From NCBI GenBank assembly GCA_013042375.1, contig JABDQH010000019.1, forward strand, positions 1 to 64,000: a stretch of 64,000 nucleotides of DNA, read 5' to 3'. Origin of the DNA: Woeseiaceae bacterium. Lineage in GTDB: Bacteria; Pseudomonadota; Gammaproteobacteria; Steroidobacterales; Woeseiaceae. A program made the translations under genes and the position numbers. The notes under the pieces were generated by a model. It was not told the origin of the DNA. It did no database searches and was given only the letters and a program-made list of their open reading frames with translations. Of this stretch, positions 54,937 to 63,321 are shown piece by piece; the stretch's first letter is position 1; each line of letters starts with the position of its first letter.

Positions 54937-55500
54937 ATGAATTCCCGCATCCTGCTTGTTGCACTCCTTGTCGCGTCGCTCGGCGCGTGTTCGAAACCGG
55001 CCGGCGAGCCGGCTGCGCCGTCCGGCGAACCGGCCGCACCTGCCGAGGACGCGGCCGCGAAGGGCGCCGCGCTGCTCGGCCCGTTCAAGGTAAATCTCAT
55101 GCAGGCATTTTCGACCGGCATGCAGCAGGGCCCCGAGTCGGCGATCGGCGTGTGCCGGGACGAGGCGCCCGGCATTGCGGCGAGTTTGTCCGTCGATGGC
55201 GTACGCATGGGCCGCAGCAGTCACAAGTTGCGCAACCCCGACAACGCGCCGCCCGAATGGCTCGTCCCCGTCCTCGATACGTATGTGAGTGGAGATGCCC
55301 AGGGTCCGCAGGTGGTCGAGCTTGCGGACGGCAGGCACGGCTATGCCGAGCCGATCATGATGCAGGGCATGTGCGTGATGTGCCACGGCAGCAACATCCA
55401 GCCCGCCGTCGCGGCGCGCACTGCCGAACTGTACCCCGAAGACCAGGCCACGGGGTTCGGCGAGGGCGATCTTCGCGGCGTGTTCTGGGTCGAGTTCTGA
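54937..55500 (+). CDS. DUF3365 heme-binding lipoprotein
   Basis: The 187-residue protein is a lipoprotein (MNSRILLVALLVASLGACSK, lipobox LGAC). An Ala/Pro/Glu-rich linker contains a GEPAAPSGEPAAP repeat. The DUF3365 domain (Tll0287-like) follows, with a single c-type heme motif CVMCH near residue 145 and NPDNAPPEWL. It is probably a periplasmic or membrane-anchored monoheme protein with a sensory or electron-transfer role. Its presence implies cytochrome c maturation in the host. It shares a transcript with the fructosamine-kinase-like gene. Confidence 0.88.
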   Translation: MNSRILLVALLVASLGACSKPAGEPAAPSGEPAAPAEDAAAKGAALLGPFKVNLMQAFSTGMQQGPESAIGVCRDEAPGIAASLSVDGVRMGRSSHKLRNPDNAPPEWLVPVLDTYVSGDAQGPQVVELADGRHGYAEPIMMQGMCVMCHGSNIQPAVAARTAELYPEDQATGFGEGDLRGVFWVEF

Positions 55501-55564
55501 AGGCGCCTGGACGTTAAGTACATCCCAGAATTGACGAATCGGCCTCAGCGGTCAGACTAGGAAG

Positions 55565-55683
55565 GTTCGATAAAGGCAAATCGGGCGAAAGTCCGAGACG
55601 CAAAGCCACGGGTCCTCGCCTCCTCCGCGACGCATTCCGCCCGCCCCGTAGGACCCCAAGATCGCCGGGCTGCCGAATAGTCC
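55565..55683 (+). promoter_or_regulatory. Class I cyclic-di-GMP riboswitch (GEMM-I)
   Basis: The leader carries the GEMM-I core: AAAGGCAAATC, a hairpin CGGGC-GAAA-GTCCG with a GNRA loop (55587-55590), then GAGACGCAAAGCCACGGG. The second stem GGGTCC/GGACCC (55610-55615 with 55651-55656) follows, and the closing strand is CGCCGGGCTGCCGAATAG. The order and conserved strings match the c-di-GMP-I aptamer. No terminator T-run follows, so control is probably at translation. CTCCTCC in the second stem-loop (55620-55626) is a perfect complement of the ribosome-binding GGAGGAG (55706-55712). It lies 33 bases before the beta-helix gene. Confidence 0.88.
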
Positions 55684-55704
55684 GAGCCAACAACGGCATC
55701 GGAT

Positions 55705-55712
55705 AGGAGGAG
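55705..55712 (+). promoter_or_regulatory. Strong Shine-Dalgarno of the riboswitch-controlled gene
   Basis: AGGAGGAG precedes the ATG at 55716 by three bases after the motif. Seven of its bases are exactly complementary to a pyrimidine stretch inside the riboswitch, so this site may be the one masked or released by the switch. Confidence 0.7.
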
Positions 55713-55715
55713 AAA

Positions 55716-56546
55716 ATGAAAAGCAGCCATCTAACAACAGCACTATTCCTGGGCCTGATCCTTGGACTGTGGTCCGCCGGTGCGGCGGCGCAGGACCCCG
55801 TGTATGTCGACTGCGGAGACGGCGACGGCGATTCGTTGAACGACGCCATTCGAATGGATGGAGACTGGGGACAGCCGCTGCGGCTCTATGTGATCGGCAC
55901 ATGCTACGAGCGTGTGACGGTCCCACGGCATCGCGTAACCATCGACGGCCAACCCGAAGAAGGTGGCCCCATAGCCGTTCTTGACGGCACCATCGTCAAT
56001 TGGGGTTCGAATATAACAATCCGAAACATCACGATCACGGGTGCGGGGGTCGGCGTCTCGGCATCGGTGGGTCGGACACGGCTGATCAATGTCGACATCT
56101 CCAACAACGACGAGGAAGGCATCGTCATCAGCGGTGGTGGCGCGGTTTTTCTCAACGATAGCCGCGTACAGCATAACGGCCTAGAAGGTGTTGCCGTCGA
56201 AACCGGCTTCCTCGTAGTCAACGATTCCGTTATCGCCGGCAATGAGGTCGGGATCGATGCGACTATGGGAAAGATCACGCTCGAGGGAACCAGTATCGTC
56301 GAAAATTACGGCGCCGGTGTCATTGGCAGACTGCACACGGGCATCGTCGCGAACGGTCCTGTTTGGATCGAGAGAAACGGCAAGGTTGGCGTGAAGCTCA
56401 TGCTCGACTCCGGGCTCCTGACGAGTGGTGAGGTCAGCATCAACGATAATCACTGGGCCGATGTGGCATGCCGTGACCGGGAGTCCAGCGCCAGGTTCGA
56501 GGACACGTATCCGGGACGCGTCTGGTGTTCGGATTTCCGTTGGTAA
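55716..56546 (+). CDS. Secreted right-handed parallel beta-helix protein
   Basis: The 276-residue protein has a signal peptide (MKSSHLTTALFLGLILGLWS, cleavage after GAAA). It then shows a repeating pattern of short strands typical of pectate-lyase-like beta helices (ITIRNITITGAGVGV, TRLINVDISNNDEEGIVISG, GGAVFLNDSRVQHNGLEGVA, LVVNDSVIAGNEVGIDA, KITLEGTSIVENYGAGV). Three Cys (one near the start, one in GTCYE, two near the end) suggest a disulfide clamp. No catalytic Lys/Arg cluster of a pectate lyase is evident. The gene is poorer in GC than its neighbours. Control by c-di-GMP points to a role in adhesion, biofilm matrix or surface sugar binding. Confidence 0.82.
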   Translation: MKSSHLTTALFLGLILGLWSAGAAAQDPVYVDCGDGDGDSLNDAIRMDGDWGQPLRLYVIGTCYERVTVPRHRVTIDGQPEEGGPIAVLDGTIVNWGSNITIRNITITGAGVGVSASVGRTRLINVDISNNDEEGIVISGGGAVFLNDSRVQHNGLEGVAVETGFLVVNDSVIAGNEVGIDATMGKITLEGTSIVENYGAGVIGRLHTGIVANGPVWIERNGKVGVKLMLDSGLLTSGEVSINDNHWADVACRDRESSARFEDTYPGRVWCSDFRW

Positions 56547-56562
56547 ACGGTTTCTCGCGGGA

Positions 56563-56590
56563 CGTTCGCGGCTGAAGCCGCTCCCACGGT
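56563..56590. repeat. Single REP-like palindrome between convergent genes
   Basis: CGCGGCTGAAGCCGCTCCCA (read on the minus strand as GTGGGAGCGGCTTCAGCCGC) is the first REP arm type with a compact hairpin GCGGCT/AGCCGC. It lies between the beta-helix stop (56546) and the VOC-protein stop (56597), so it may end both transcripts. Confidence 0.7.
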
Positions 56591-56596
56591 CGCAGG

Positions 56597-57364
56597 TTAG
56601 CCTGGGAAGTCCGCCGGATCGCCGGACTCGTCGACTTCGTACGCTTCGCCGAGGAAGTCCTCGTCGAACAGGTAGAGCATCGAACCTTCGGGGGCGCGTA
56701 ACGCGGCAAAGGCGCCCTCGAATCCCGGGTACTTCTCGTAAGCAATGCCGCTTTGCTCGATGACCGCCATCAGAGAGGCGCGGTCGTGGCAGCGAAAACA
56801 CAGTGACGGCGCTTCGAGCGCAATACTCTCGGACAGGCCGAGCGGGGCGCCAGCCGCATCGAAACGCATGTGCGTCGTCGGCTCTTCTCGCATTTCCAGA
56901 AGGGCCGGTGCGATCGGCGCCCAGAACCGCGCGGCGCGAACCGTGTCGCGCACGGGCAGCGAGAGTTCGAACCAACTGCCGCACAGCGAGTCGTTCTCGG
57001 CGTCTTCGCTCATATGAAACGTGCGCGCCTCGACCATGCGCACGCTGTGGCCGTCGCGGTCCCTGAACCGGAGCTGGTTGAATGCGTCGTCGTGAAGTCG
57101 CACGAAATCGAATTCGAAGCCGCGGTCGGTCATCGAGCGCGCGTGCCGCGCAAGGTCAGCCTGCACGAACGTGATGGCCGGCGCGTCGAAATCTGCGTCG
57201 TGCAAGCCGATATTGAGCTCACCGTCACTGACCACGGCGTACTTGTGGCGATAGACGTCGGCGCACTCGAGTTCGGTGAAGCCGAGGGATGTGTAGAAGC
57301 GCAGCGATTCGAGAACGTCGGGCGTGCGCACGGCGAATTCGAGAAAATGGCCGATGGTACTCAC
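56597..57364 (-). CDS. VOC (glyoxalase/dioxygenase) superfamily protein
   Basis: The 255-residue protein has two VOC-type beta-alpha-beta-beta-beta modules. The first begins STIGHFLEFAVRTPDVLESL and contains the FRDRDGHSVRMVEA motif; the second begins WFELSLPVRDTVRAARFW. The substrate is unknown. The start is a GTG (57364) that overlaps the hemH stop by four bases, so it is translated as the second gene after hemH. It ends near a REP-like palindrome. Confidence 0.83.
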   Translation of the reverse strand: MSTIGHFLEFAVRTPDVLESLRFYTSLGFTELECADVYRHKYAVVSDGELNIGLHDADFDAPAITFVQADLARHARSMTDRGFEFDFVRLHDDAFNQLRFRDRDGHSVRMVEARTFHMSEDAENDSLCGSWFELSLPVRDTVRAARFWAPIAPALLEMREEPTTHMRFDAAGAPLGLSESIALEAPSLCFRCHDRASLMAVIEQSGIAYEKYPGFEGAFAALRAPEGSMLYLFDEDFLGEAYEVDESGDPADFPG

Positions 57365-58392
57365 GAGCCTGGCCACCCGCGCGTATGGCGCTCGACGAGC
57401 CTCGTGAGAGCTGTGACATGGTCGTCGCGCGTATTGAGCGCCGGGATGTAGCTCAGCGTGCCGCCGCCGGCTTCCGTGAAGAACTCCGCGTTCTGCATCG
57501 CGATCTCTTCGAGGGTCTCGAGGCAGTCCGTCGAGAAGCCCGGGCAGATGACGTCGAGGCGGCCGACGCCACGCTCGCCGAGTTGCCTGACTGTCTCGTC
57601 GGTGTAGGGTTTCAGCCACTCTTCGCGGCCGACGCGTGACTGGAACGACAGGGTCCAGTCGTTCTCGCCGAGCCCGAGTGCTTCTGCGAGGAGACGCCCC
57701 GTCTTCTGGCAAAGACAGTGGTAGGGGTCGCCGCGGTCGAGTGTGTACTGCGGTACGCCATGGAACGACATCATCAGGTGATCGCCCCGGCCGCTCTCGG
57801 CCCAGTGGTCGCGCACGCTGGCGGCCAGCGCCTCGATGTAGCCGTCGTCGTCGTGATACTGATTGACGAAGCGCATTTCCGGCACCCAGCGGACGCCTTG
57901 CAGGTGCTTTGTCACGGCATCGAATACCGACGCCGTGGTCGTGGCCGAGTATTGCGGGTACAGCGGCAGCACGAGGATGCGGCGCGCTCGTTCGAGACGC
58001 AGCCGTTCGATGGCGCCGGCGACAGACGGTTCGCCGTAGGTCATGGCGAGCTCGACACTGAAGCGGCCGGATGACTGCTCCTCGAGGCGGGCCCGGACGC
58101 GTTCGGTCAGCGCGCGTGAATACAGCATCAGCGGCGAACCCTCGTCGGTCCAGACCTCACGATACGCTTTCGCGGAACGCGACGGGCGGATGCGCAGGAT
58201 GATGCCGTTCAGGATCAGCCACCAGAGCAGCCGCGGGTACTCGATGACGCGAGGGTCGGACAGGAATTCCTTGAGGAAGCGCCGCACGGATGTCGTCGTC
58301 GGCGCATCGGGTGTCCCCAGGTTAACGAGGAGGACGCCAGTGGTCTCGGTCTGTCCGTGTTCGAATTCGCGCGTGGGCTCGTATGACGGCAT
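57361..58392 (-). CDS. hemH: Ferrochelatase
   Basis: The 343-residue protein has GVLLVNLGTPDAPTTTSVRR, the metal-site SFHGVPQYT, YHCLCQKTGRLLAE, WTLSFQSRVGREEWLKPYTD and CPGFSTDCLETLEEI. It inserts Fe2+ into protoporphyrin IX, the last step of heme synthesis, in line with hemB and hemF elsewhere in this window. The VOC gene follows, overlapping its stop codon. Confidence 0.96.
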   Translation of the reverse strand: MPSYEPTREFEHGQTETTGVLLVNLGTPDAPTTTSVRRFLKEFLSDPRVIEYPRLLWWLILNGIILRIRPSRSAKAYREVWTDEGSPLMLYSRALTERVRARLEEQSSGRFSVELAMTYGEPSVAGAIERLRLERARRILVLPLYPQYSATTTASVFDAVTKHLQGVRWVPEMRFVNQYHDDDGYIEALAASVRDHWAESGRGDHLMMSFHGVPQYTLDRGDPYHCLCQKTGRLLAEALGLGENDWTLSFQSRVGREEWLKPYTDETVRQLGERGVGRLDVICPGFSTDCLETLEEIAMQNAEFFTEAGGGTLSYIPALNTRDDHVTALTRLVERHTRGWPGS

Positions 58393-58499
58393 TATTCGGC
58401 AACCGTTGAATTCAGCGTAACCCTACTGCAAAGACCGCTCGCGTACCAGCGCGGGCGACTATAATCGTTTGCCGTAAAACAACTTTTTCGGAACATGCC

Positions 58500-58931
58500 A
58501 TGGACAATCGCACCCTGATTCGCGACGTCGCCGTATTCCAGTTCAAGCTCGTTGTCGATGGCCTGCGCGACCTGTTCCTCGTACCGATTTCCCTGGTCGC
58601 CGGCATCCTGAGTCTCGTGACAGGCAGGGAGGGCGCGCCTGGCCAGCAGTTCTACCAGGTGCTCGTGGCAGGCAAGCAGAGCGAGTTATGGATCGACCTC
58701 TTCGGCGCACTGCGCAACGCGCCGGAGGATGTCGAGCAGCCGGTGCCTTTTCCCGATGCAAAGATGGACGAGATGCTCGACGGCATCGAGGCGTTCGTCG
58801 TTGACGAGGAGCGCCGCGGCGGCATGACCGCGCAGGCCCGTGCGCGCTTCGAAAAAGCCCTACACAGCTTCCAGGATCGCCGTGACGCCCATGCCTCCGG
58901 CGGTACAGACGGAGACGAGCCCCCGGCCTGA
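58500..58931 (+). CDS. Small hypothetical protein
   Basis: The 143-residue protein has a hydrophobic stretch (LVVDGLRDLFLVPISLVAGI) that may associate with the membrane. A mainly helical domain follows (FYQVLVAGKQSELWIDLFGA, MDEMLDGIEAFVVDEER). It lies alone and is divergent from hemH. Its last 72 bases overlap the end of the convergent thiolase gene, so a shorter true end would require an error here, and expression of both is plausible. I recognise no family, though a similar gene beside lipid-degradation genes occurs in several gammaproteobacteria. Confidence 0.7.
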   Translation: MDNRTLIRDVAVFQFKLVVDGLRDLFLVPISLVAGILSLVTGREGAPGQQFYQVLVAGKQSELWIDLFGALRNAPEDVEQPVPFPDAKMDEMLDGIEAFVVDEERRGGMTAQARARFEKALHSFQDRRDAHASGGTDGDEPPA

Positions 58932-60146
58932 GCCTTGCTGGCTGAGCACCTTGGCAAGGGTCGCGAGAATACGTGCGCCCGTCGCTGCGAACGGGTGGCC
59001 CATCGCGAGGCTGCCACCCTTGACGTTGAGCTTCGCCAGGTCGATCGGGCCCATCGGTTGGTCGCGGCCCAGGCGCTCGCGGCAGAACTTGGCAGACTGC
59101 CACGCTTTCAGCGTCGCGATCGTCTGCGCGGCGAATGCTTCGTGAATCTCGTAGAAGTCGAAATCCTGCAGCGACAGGTTCGCATCCTTGAGCATGTCCG
59201 ACACGGCATACGCCGGGGCCATGAGCAGGCCCTCGTCATCGACGAAGTTGACGGCCGCCACCTTGGCGAACGTCAGGTAGGCGAGGACCGGGAGGTTCTT
59301 TCTCGTCGCCCATTCCTCGGAAGCGAGTAACAGGGCCGCGGCACCGTCGGTCAACGGTGTGCTGTTGCCGGCCGTCATCGTGCCTTCCCCGCTGCGGTCG
59401 AAGACAGGCTTGAGGCCGGAGAGCCTCTCCAGGGACGTGTCACGACGAATGTTGTTATCTTCCTCGACGTTCATGAATGGTACGACGAGGTCGTCGTAAA
59501 AACCTTCGTCATAAGCCGCCGCGGCTCTCACGTGGCTGGCGAACGCAAGCTTGTCCTGGTGCTCGCGCGGAATCTCCCACTTCTTCGCCGTGAGTTCGGT
59601 GCTTTCTCCCATCGACAAGCCCGTGCGCGGCTCGGTGACACCGGGCAGTTCCGGCTTCAGGAAGCTCGGGCGGAAACGCAGAATTGGCTTGATGCGGTCG
59701 ATGAACGATCGTGCGGCGTGCATTTCGAGCAACATCTCGCGATACGGGTCCGGGTACACGATCGGCGCATCGCTGACCGTATCGGTGCCGCCGGCAATGC
59801 CTGACTCGATCTGCCCGAGCGCGATCTTGTTTGCGATATGAATGGCTGCCTCGATGCTCGTGCCGCAGGCGCGCTGCAGGTCGTAGGCTGGTGTTTGCAG
59901 CGACAGTCCGGATTCGATCACGGACTCGCGCGCCAGGTTCCAGTCGCGCGAGTGCTTGATCACGGCGCCGAGCGCGACGTCACCCAGGGTCTGGCCGCGC
60001 AGGTCGAACCGGTTGACGACCCCGTCGAGCGCAGCGGTCATCAGGTCCTTGTTCGGGCACTTGCGGTAGATCGAATGTGAGCGGCAAAAAGGAATCCGCG
60101 ATCCGCCGATAATCGCGACGCGGATGGCTTGTCCATCGTGCAACAT
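58860..60146 (-). CDS. Acetyl-CoA C-acyltransferase (thiolase, FadI-like)
   Basis: The 428-residue protein has the thiolase active-site Cys in YDLQRACGTSIEAA, the catalytic His in YEIHEAFAAQTIATLKAW, another in GGSLAMGHPFAATGAR, and the second Cys in VSVCTAGGMGV. Size and features fit acetyl-CoA acyltransferases of the FadI branch, used in beta-oxidation or in making acetoacetyl-CoA. The ATG at 60146 begins MLHDGQAIRVAIIGGSRIPF. No fadJ-like partner is nearby. Confidence 0.9.
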   Translation of the reverse strand: MLHDGQAIRVAIIGGSRIPFCRSHSIYRKCPNKDLMTAALDGVVNRFDLRGQTLGDVALGAVIKHSRDWNLARESVIESGLSLQTPAYDLQRACGTSIEAAIHIANKIALGQIESGIAGGTDTVSDAPIVYPDPYREMLLEMHAARSFIDRIKPILRFRPSFLKPELPGVTEPRTGLSMGESTELTAKKWEIPREHQDKLAFASHVRAAAAYDEGFYDDLVVPFMNVEEDNNIRRDTSLERLSGLKPVFDRSGEGTMTAGNSTPLTDGAAALLLASEEWATRKNLPVLAYLTFAKVAAVNFVDDEGLLMAPAYAVSDMLKDANLSLQDFDFYEIHEAFAAQTIATLKAWQSAKFCRERLGRDQPMGPIDLAKLNVKGGSLAMGHPFAATGARILATLAKVLSQQGSGRGLVSVCTAGGMGVTAILEAV

Positions 60147-60240
60147 GCTGGTTTCTCCGAGTGCATTCTCGCAGCGGGGAAACTGTACACCATCCATGGA
60201 CGCCGCCCCAGTATTTCAGCGCCTGGGGTAAGATGCGCCG

Positions 60241-61581
60241 ATGCTCGCCCTGTCCGCCACAACGCGCAGCCAGTTTGCGTCGATCATGCGCATCAGCGGG
60301 CCGCTGATCGTCAACTACCTGGCCGTCGCCGGTATGAACCTCGCCGACATCATGATGTCCGGGCGGCTCGGCGCGGATGCGCTCGCGGCCGTGGCCGTCG
60401 GCAGCAACACCTGGATGCTGGCCTTCTCGGCCTGTCTCGGCCTGCTTATGGCGTTGTCGCCGATCATTGCCCGGCTCTACGGTGCGGGCGACGTCAGGAA
60501 GATCGGGCGCTACGCGCGTCATGGCATGTATCTCGGCTTCGGGCTGGGACTTCTCATATTGCTGTTCGGCCGTCCGCTTGCCGAGGTCCTGTTGACGACC
60601 ATCGGCATCGATCCCGAATTCAGGCCCCTGGCCGTCGCCTATGTCCGGGCCCTGTTGTTCGGAGCACCCGGCATCCTGATGTTTATCGCGCTGAGGTTCA
60701 CGGTCGAAGGCGTTGGCTATACGCGCCCGATCATGTTCACGTCGCTGTTCTCGCTAGCGTGCAACGTATTTCTCAATTACACGCTGATGTTCGGCAACTT
60801 CGGCGCGCCGGCGCTCGGCGTCGAGGGCTGCGCCTGGGCGAGCGCGATCACGATGTGGGTGGTCTGGCTGGCGCTTGCGTCGTATATCTCGGTCAGCCCG
60901 AGGCTCAAGGAACTCGGGGTTTTTACCCGCCTCGGGCAGTTCCGGCCGCAGCTGCTCCGTGAGATCTTCACGCTGGGTATTCCCATTTCGATCACGATCA
61001 CGGCCGAGGTCGGCCTGTTCGCCGTCGTGTCGGTGATGATCGGCACGCGCGGGGTCGACATCACGGCGGCGCACCAGATTGCGATCAGTTATGCGTCCAC
61101 GATGTTCATGATCCCGCTGGCGCTCGCGTCGGCGACGACCGTGCAGGTCGGTCACATGCTGGGCGCAGCGCGCAATGAGGAAGCGCGGATCGCGGGTTTC
61201 GCCGGCATCGCGATGTGCGCCGTGTTCATGGCGATGTCGTCGCTCGTGCTGCTCGTATTACGCGACCAGATCATAAAGCTGTACACGGACGACCCGGTCG
61301 TAACCGGCATTGCCTTGAGCCTGCTGCTGGTTGCCGCGATCTTCCAGATCGCCGACGGTGTACAGATCTCGGCCGCGGCGGCGCTGCGAGCATTCAAGGA
61401 CACGCGTGTGCCGATGGCGATCAACGTGTTCGCGTTCTGGGTCGTGGGGTTTCCGCTGGCCTACCTCGCGACGATCACCTACCAGCTGCCTGCCGACCGC
61501 ATCTGGGCGGCCTTCATCGCGGGGCTCGCCGTCGCGGCCGTCTTGCTGACGTGGCGCTACAATCGCCTGTCGAGGCCCTAG
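60241..61581 (+). CDS. MATE-family multidrug/sodium exporter
   Basis: The 446-residue protein has about 12 membrane helices in two homologous halves, with MATE motifs (GPLIVNYLAVAGMNLADIMM near the start, AVAVGSNTWMLAFSACLGL, and later TAAHQIAISYASTMFMIPLA). It exports cationic drugs or metabolites in exchange for sodium or protons. Its stop shares the bases CTAG with the stop of the convergent DUF924 gene. Its start lies close to the divergent thiolase gene. Confidence 0.92.
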   Translation: MLALSATTRSQFASIMRISGPLIVNYLAVAGMNLADIMMSGRLGADALAAVAVGSNTWMLAFSACLGLLMALSPIIARLYGAGDVRKIGRYARHGMYLGFGLGLLILLFGRPLAEVLLTTIGIDPEFRPLAVAYVRALLFGAPGILMFIALRFTVEGVGYTRPIMFTSLFSLACNVFLNYTLMFGNFGAPALGVEGCAWASAITMWVVWLALASYISVSPRLKELGVFTRLGQFRPQLLREIFTLGIPISITITAEVGLFAVVSVMIGTRGVDITAAHQIAISYASTMFMIPLALASATTVQVGHMLGAARNEEARIAGFAGIAMCAVFMAMSSLVLLVLRDQIIKLYTDDPVVTGIALSLLLVAAIFQIADGVQISAAAALRAFKDTRVPMAINVFAFWVVGFPLAYLATITYQLPADRIWAAFIAGLAVAAVLLTWRYNRLSRP

Positions 61582-62240
61582 CCCTGCCCGAAATCGGGCG
61601 CATCGCCCGCAAGGTATTCGTCTTCCTCGGACGTGTTCTCCCGGCCGAGCAACGTGTTGCGATGCGGGAAACGCCCGAACTGGTCGATGATGTCCTTGTG
61701 CAGTTCGGCAAACTGCACGACCGTCTCGAAGGTCTCGCGGTAGGTTGGTGAGACGGATTCGGCGAGCTTGTTATAGAGCGCCACCGACTTTGCCTGCACC
61801 CTCTTCGATTCCGCATGCTGCAGAGGCATGTAGAAGAACACGCGCTGGATAGGGGTGAGGCTCGTGTCCTTCTTCTCCATGGCGCCCTCGACGCACAGCT
61901 TGAGCGCGAGTTTGTCGTGCGAGAATGCTTTCTCGGTGTTGCGATGGATGTTGCGGCGAAACTGGTCGATCAGGAGTATGAGGGCCAGGCGGCCGCGCGG
62001 TTCCGTGGCCCAGTAGTCGAGCTGCCCATTGCTGGCCAGGTCGACATCGTCGCCGAACTCCTTCTCCAGCTCGTGATCGAATACCGGGTCCTCGCCGAAC
62101 CACGTATCCATGCGTCGGTCGATCTGCGGGGCTGCCAGCTCCTGCTCCTTGAACCAGAAGGACAGGATCTTGTCGATACGGGCCTGGTCCTCATCCGTGA
62201 TGGTGGCGCCCCGGCTTTCTCTAAGCAATTTAACGGACAT
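61578..62240 (-). CDS. DUF924 family protein
   Basis: The 220-residue protein shows the DUF924 pattern: KILSFWFKE at the start, MDTWFGEDPVFDHEL, WATEPRGRLALILLIDQFRR with RNIHRNTEKAF, then FFYMPLQHAES and a C-terminal QFGRFPHRNTLLGRENTSEE. The family is tetratricopeptide-like and cytoplasmic; its function is unknown. It is divergent from the lipoprotein genes downstream. Confidence 0.92.
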   Translation of the reverse strand: MSVKLLRESRGATITDEDQARIDKILSFWFKEQELAAPQIDRRMDTWFGEDPVFDHELEKEFGDDVDLASNGQLDYWATEPRGRLALILLIDQFRRNIHRNTEKAFSHDKLALKLCVEGAMEKKDTSLTPIQRVFFYMPLQHAESKRVQAKSVALYNKLAESVSPTYRETFETVVQFAELHKDIIDQFGRFPHRNTLLGRENTSEEDEYLAGDAPDFGQG

Positions 62241-62257
62241 GCGGTAGACTCTAGCAG

Positions 62258-62719
62258 ATGATCAATACCCCCACCCGTGCACTGCTCACAGGCTGCCTGT
62301 GCGCAGTATTGCTGTCGGGCTGCGGCGAGCAGCGGTCGGCGCCCGAGCAGGAATTGCGGGCCTGGGTCGACAGCGGTATCGAGGCCGCCGAGGCCAAGGA
62401 GCGCCGCCGCCTCGTCGGCATGGTGTCGCCGGCATATGCCGACGCCCGGGGCAACGAGCGCAGCGACATCGAAGACCTGTTGCGCGTGTATATGTTCAGG
62501 CAGAATCGCATCGTGCTGCTGCCCGATATCGAGGAGATTACGGTCTACGACGATACGGCTGCCATGATCGTCATGACGGTCGCAATGGCCGGGAAGAGCG
62601 ATGGCGTCCTGGGCTTCAGTGCAGATGCCTATCGCTTTGCACTCGAGCTCGAAAAGGACGCGGGCGAGTGGCATTTGATTTCGGCACGCTGGGGAGAGCT
62701 GGGTGATGAATTACGCTAG
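62258..62719 (+). CDS. Lipoprotein with NTF2-like or related domain, function unknown
   Basis: The 153-residue protein is a lipoprotein (TGCLCAVLLSGCGEQ lipobox). A helical stretch (LRAWVDSGIEAAEAKERRRL) leads into a beta-rich half (IEEITVYDDTAAMIVMTVAM, YRFALELEKDAGEWHLISAR), which resembles SnoaL/NTF2-like folds. It is 17 bases from the divergent DUF924 gene and overlaps the LEA-type lipoprotein gene start by about 14 bases, so the two form an operon. Confidence 0.72.
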   Translation: MINTPTRALLTGCLCAVLLSGCGEQRSAPEQELRAWVDSGIEAAEAKERRRLVGMVSPAYADARGNERSDIEDLLRVYMFRQNRIVLLPDIEEITVYDDTAAMIVMTVAMAGKSDGVLGFSADAYRFALELEKDAGEWHLISARWGELGDELR

Positions 62720-63191
62720 ACGAACCGCATGTATCGGCCTCGTTGCCGTCCTGGGCAGTCTCGCCGGCTGCGCGTCTATTCCCGAGAACCTGATCGAGCA
62801 GCCGGAGGTCAGGTTGCGCGACGTAAAGGTGCAGGGACTGGGCTTCAATGCCCAGACGTTCCTGCTGACCTTCGACATCAGCAACCCGAACGCCTTCCGG
62901 CTGCCTGTGAGCTACGTCAGCTATGGCCTCAAGCTGGACGGCCAGCAGTTCGCGAGCGGCAAGACCGCCGGCAATGTCTCGGTGCCGGCGAGCGGCATGA
63001 CGGAGTTTGCGATCAGCGTGGACCTCGACCTGCTGAACACGGCGCCACGCCTTTTGTCCATCATCCGCGACGGCGCGCGCCGCGAAATTCCCTGGCAGCT
63101 CGACGGCGAACTCGGCCTGGACATTCCGCTGACACCGCCCGTCAACTACAGCAACACGGGCGTGATCCAGCTGAATTCAGGCGCTTACTGA
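62706..63191 (+). CDS. LEA type 2 family lipoprotein
   Basis: The 161-residue lipoprotein (lipobox LAGC near residue 23) has one LEA14-like beta domain: VRLRDVKVQGLGFNAQTFLL, TFDISNPNAFRLPVSYVSYG, then LKLDGQQFASGKTAGNVSVP and a closing strand with ELGLDIPLTPPVNYSN. LEA14/WHy domains are small immunoglobulin-like domains linked to stress tolerance. It may sit on the periplasmic face of a membrane. GTG 62703 is an alternative start. Confidence 0.87.
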   Translation: MNYARRTACIGLVAVLGSLAGCASIPENLIEQPEVRLRDVKVQGLGFNAQTFLLTFDISNPNAFRLPVSYVSYGLKLDGQQFASGKTAGNVSVPASGMTEFAISVDLDLLNTAPRLLSIIRDGARREIPWQLDGELGLDIPLTPPVNYSNTGVIQLNSGAY

Positions 63192-63321
63192 GTATTTGGT
63201 TACTGCCGCAACCGATGCGACGATTCCGGCCGTCCCTTATACTGGATGGTCCGCGGCGCGCTGCGCCATCTACTAGCAACACGGGAATCGGGGCCGCCAG
63301 CGGGCGTGCTCCGCGGCACGT

